Shown here: piece by piece, positions 63,057 through 64,000 of the stretch
Layout of the letters: the number at the start of each line of letters is the position of its first letter
Numbering within the stretch: the stretch's first letter is position 1
Assembly (NCBI RefSeq): GCF_003853645.1
Contig: NZ_QTPO01000027.1
Location: forward strand, 1 to 64,000
Length of the DNA: 64,000 bases
Reading direction: 5' to 3'
From: Burkholderia sp. Bp9143
GTDB taxonomy: Bacteria > Pseudomonadota > Gammaproteobacteria > Burkholderiales > Burkholderiaceae
Notes under the pieces: generated by a model
The model's input: only the letters and a program-made list of their open reading frames with translations
Told to the model about the DNA's origin: nothing
The model's database searches: none
Made by a program: the position numbers and the translations under genes

Positions 63057-64000
63057 TCCCGGCTCGGCCGCCAGCGACGCGCTCGCGTTGCCGCACGCGC
63101 CGCTGCCGGCCGGCCTGCCCGACCCGGCGGCGCTCGCGCGGCTTGCGTCCGAGTTCTTCGCGACGCCGCCCGGGCAGGCCACCGCGCCCGGGTTGTCGGC
63201 GGGCAGCGGGGCGGTCGGCGGCGTGCCGTCGGCGTTGCCGGCTGCCGCACCGATCCTCGCGTCGGTGAGCAATCCGGCACCGGCCGGCTCGCCGCTCGCG
63301 GGGCCGGGCGGCATGGGCACCGGCGTGCCGGGCCTTGCGTTGCCGCAAGGCAAGGCGCCCGGCGCGAACCTCGCGCCGTCCGCACCGACGCACGTGCTGT
63401 CGCTGGGAAACCGCGTGCCCGCGCTCGCGCCGCATGCGGCCGCGCAGAATGGGCTGCCCGACAACGCGGTGTCGATCGCGCCCGCGTTCGAGCCGCGCGT
63501 TGGCGGCGCGGCGCTCGGCGTGCCGCAGGCGAATGCGGCGGTGTCGGAGGGCGCGGTGAAGGCCGCGCCGGCCACGTCGCCGTATTACTTCACCGACGGC
63601 GCGCTGCAGGGCTGGCAGGCGACGCCGCAGGACATCGTCGTGCCGTCGAACGGCCTCGCATCGCCGGAAGCGTTCGGCCTGCCGGGCGACGACGCATTGC
63701 GCGACCTGCTCGCCGTGCATCGCGACGTGCCGGTGTCGCGCGCATCGGGCGCGGACGTGCCGCGTTACTTCATCGACGATGCGCATGCCGCCGAGCCGCG
63801 GGGCCACCTGCATCGCGGCGCGCACCCGCCGTTCGACGTGAACGCGATTCGCCGCGATTTCCCGATCCTGCAGGAGCGCGTGAACGGCAAGCAGCTCGTC
63901 TGGTTCGACAATGCGGCGACGACGCACAAGCCGCAGGCCGTGATCGACCGTCTCGCCTATTTCTATGCGCACGAGAACTCGAACATCCACCGCGCCGCGC
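63031..64000 (+). CDS. encapsulin cargo cysteine desulfurase, cut by window end
   Basis: The visible 323 codons begin [20 protein letters not shown]. The first about 270 residues are a low-complexity Ala/Pro/Gly-rich region with two similar short motifs, [13 protein letters not shown] and [13 protein letters not shown], likely shell-docking peptides. The SufS-like enzyme starts at [20 protein letters not shown], followed by [19 protein letters not shown] and [10 protein letters not shown] at the edge. The PLP lysine and catalytic Cys lie outside the window. Such desulfurases store sulfur in the encapsulin interior. Confidence 0.92.
   Translation, partial: MTIPTPTVNPGSAASDALALPHAPLPAGLPDPAALARLASEFFATPPGQATAPGLSAGSGAVGGVPSALPAAAPILASVSNPAPAGSPLAGPGGMGTGVPGLALPQGKAPGANLAPSAPTHVLSLGNRVPALAPHAAAQNGLPDNAVSIAPAFEPRVGGAALGVPQANAAVSEGAVKAAPATSPYYFTDGALQGWQATPQDIVVPSNGLASPEAFGLPGDDALRDLLAVHRDVPVSRASGADVPRYFIDDAHAAEPRGHLHRGAHPPFDVNAIRRDFPILQERVNGKQLVWFDNAATTHKPQAVIDRLAYFYAHENSNIHRAA

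Overview
The window looks like a secondary replicon of a Burkholderia species, probably of the Burkholderia cepacia complex. Most of it is very GC-rich with strong third-position G/C bias, and the gene families are typical of that genus: an Ada-AlkA fusion, a DUF4148 protein, a two-copy-style glmS with an Lrp neighbour, Tle3/Tla3, a degradative HMG-CoA reductase and a family 2A encapsulin. No rRNA, tRNA, CRISPR array or replication origin was seen.

1-10,740 is accessory DNA on the 3' side of glmS. An IS5-type end (1-527) is followed by two tandem elements whose ends carry repeated about 20-bp GGTTACGC-type sites and 5'-TGTGC...GCACA-3' right termini. The right terminus of the second element lies 22 bp from the glmS stop codon, the classic Tn7 attachment position. 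Neither element contains a tnsABCDE-like gene. Element 1 (about 555-3635) carries copper-related leftovers: a copA tail, DUF5676, an ICMT-like protein, DUF2933 and a Met-rich periplasmic protein. Element 2 (about 3636-10717) carries two probable anti-phage modules: a retron-like unit (PRTase-wHTH effector, structured ncRNA, reverse transcriptase) and a divergent three-gene operon of a HEPN-domain protein, a ThiF/E1-like enzyme and a JAB/JAMM peptidase. I do not recognise the latter as a named system. It is the best candidate here for an undescribed one.

10,740-36,400 is ordinary chromosome: glmS and an Lrp regulator; ogt and ada-alkA; a hexuronate locus (MFS transporter, LacI regulator, uronate dehydrogenase) with three copies of one palindromic operator; a MerR regulator with an old-yellow-enzyme oxidoreductase; LysE; a GapN-like dehydrogenase; a LysR regulator beside a DUF1338 2-oxoadipate dioxygenase; an amino-acid-type ABC binding protein with an FAD oxidoreductase; a LuxR/DUF5943/dipeptidase-like/MFS run; and an aminotransferase followed by a 62-residue peptide and a PNPOx-like protein.

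36,551-46,013 holds an epoxide hydrolase whose last about 130 bp (gene end and downstream) recurs 8.1 kb further on. Between the copies sits a complete aldoxime-nitrile pathway: aldoxime dehydratase, iron-type nitrile hydratase alpha/beta with its P47K activator, amidase, an outer-membrane transporter and an AraC regulator. This looks like an inserted island.

46,017-59,886 contains a mevalonate-use locus (MocR regulator, class II HMG-CoA reductase, two-gene tricarboxylate-type transporter), an exported hydrolase with a cytochrome P460, a type VI lipase Tle3 with its adapter Tla3, and further exported or amidase-type enzymes. 60,311-64,000 is a sulfur-related encapsulin locus: rhodanese, serine acetyltransferase, a small XRE regulator, the family 2A shell protein and the cysteine desulfurase cargo, which runs off the window end.
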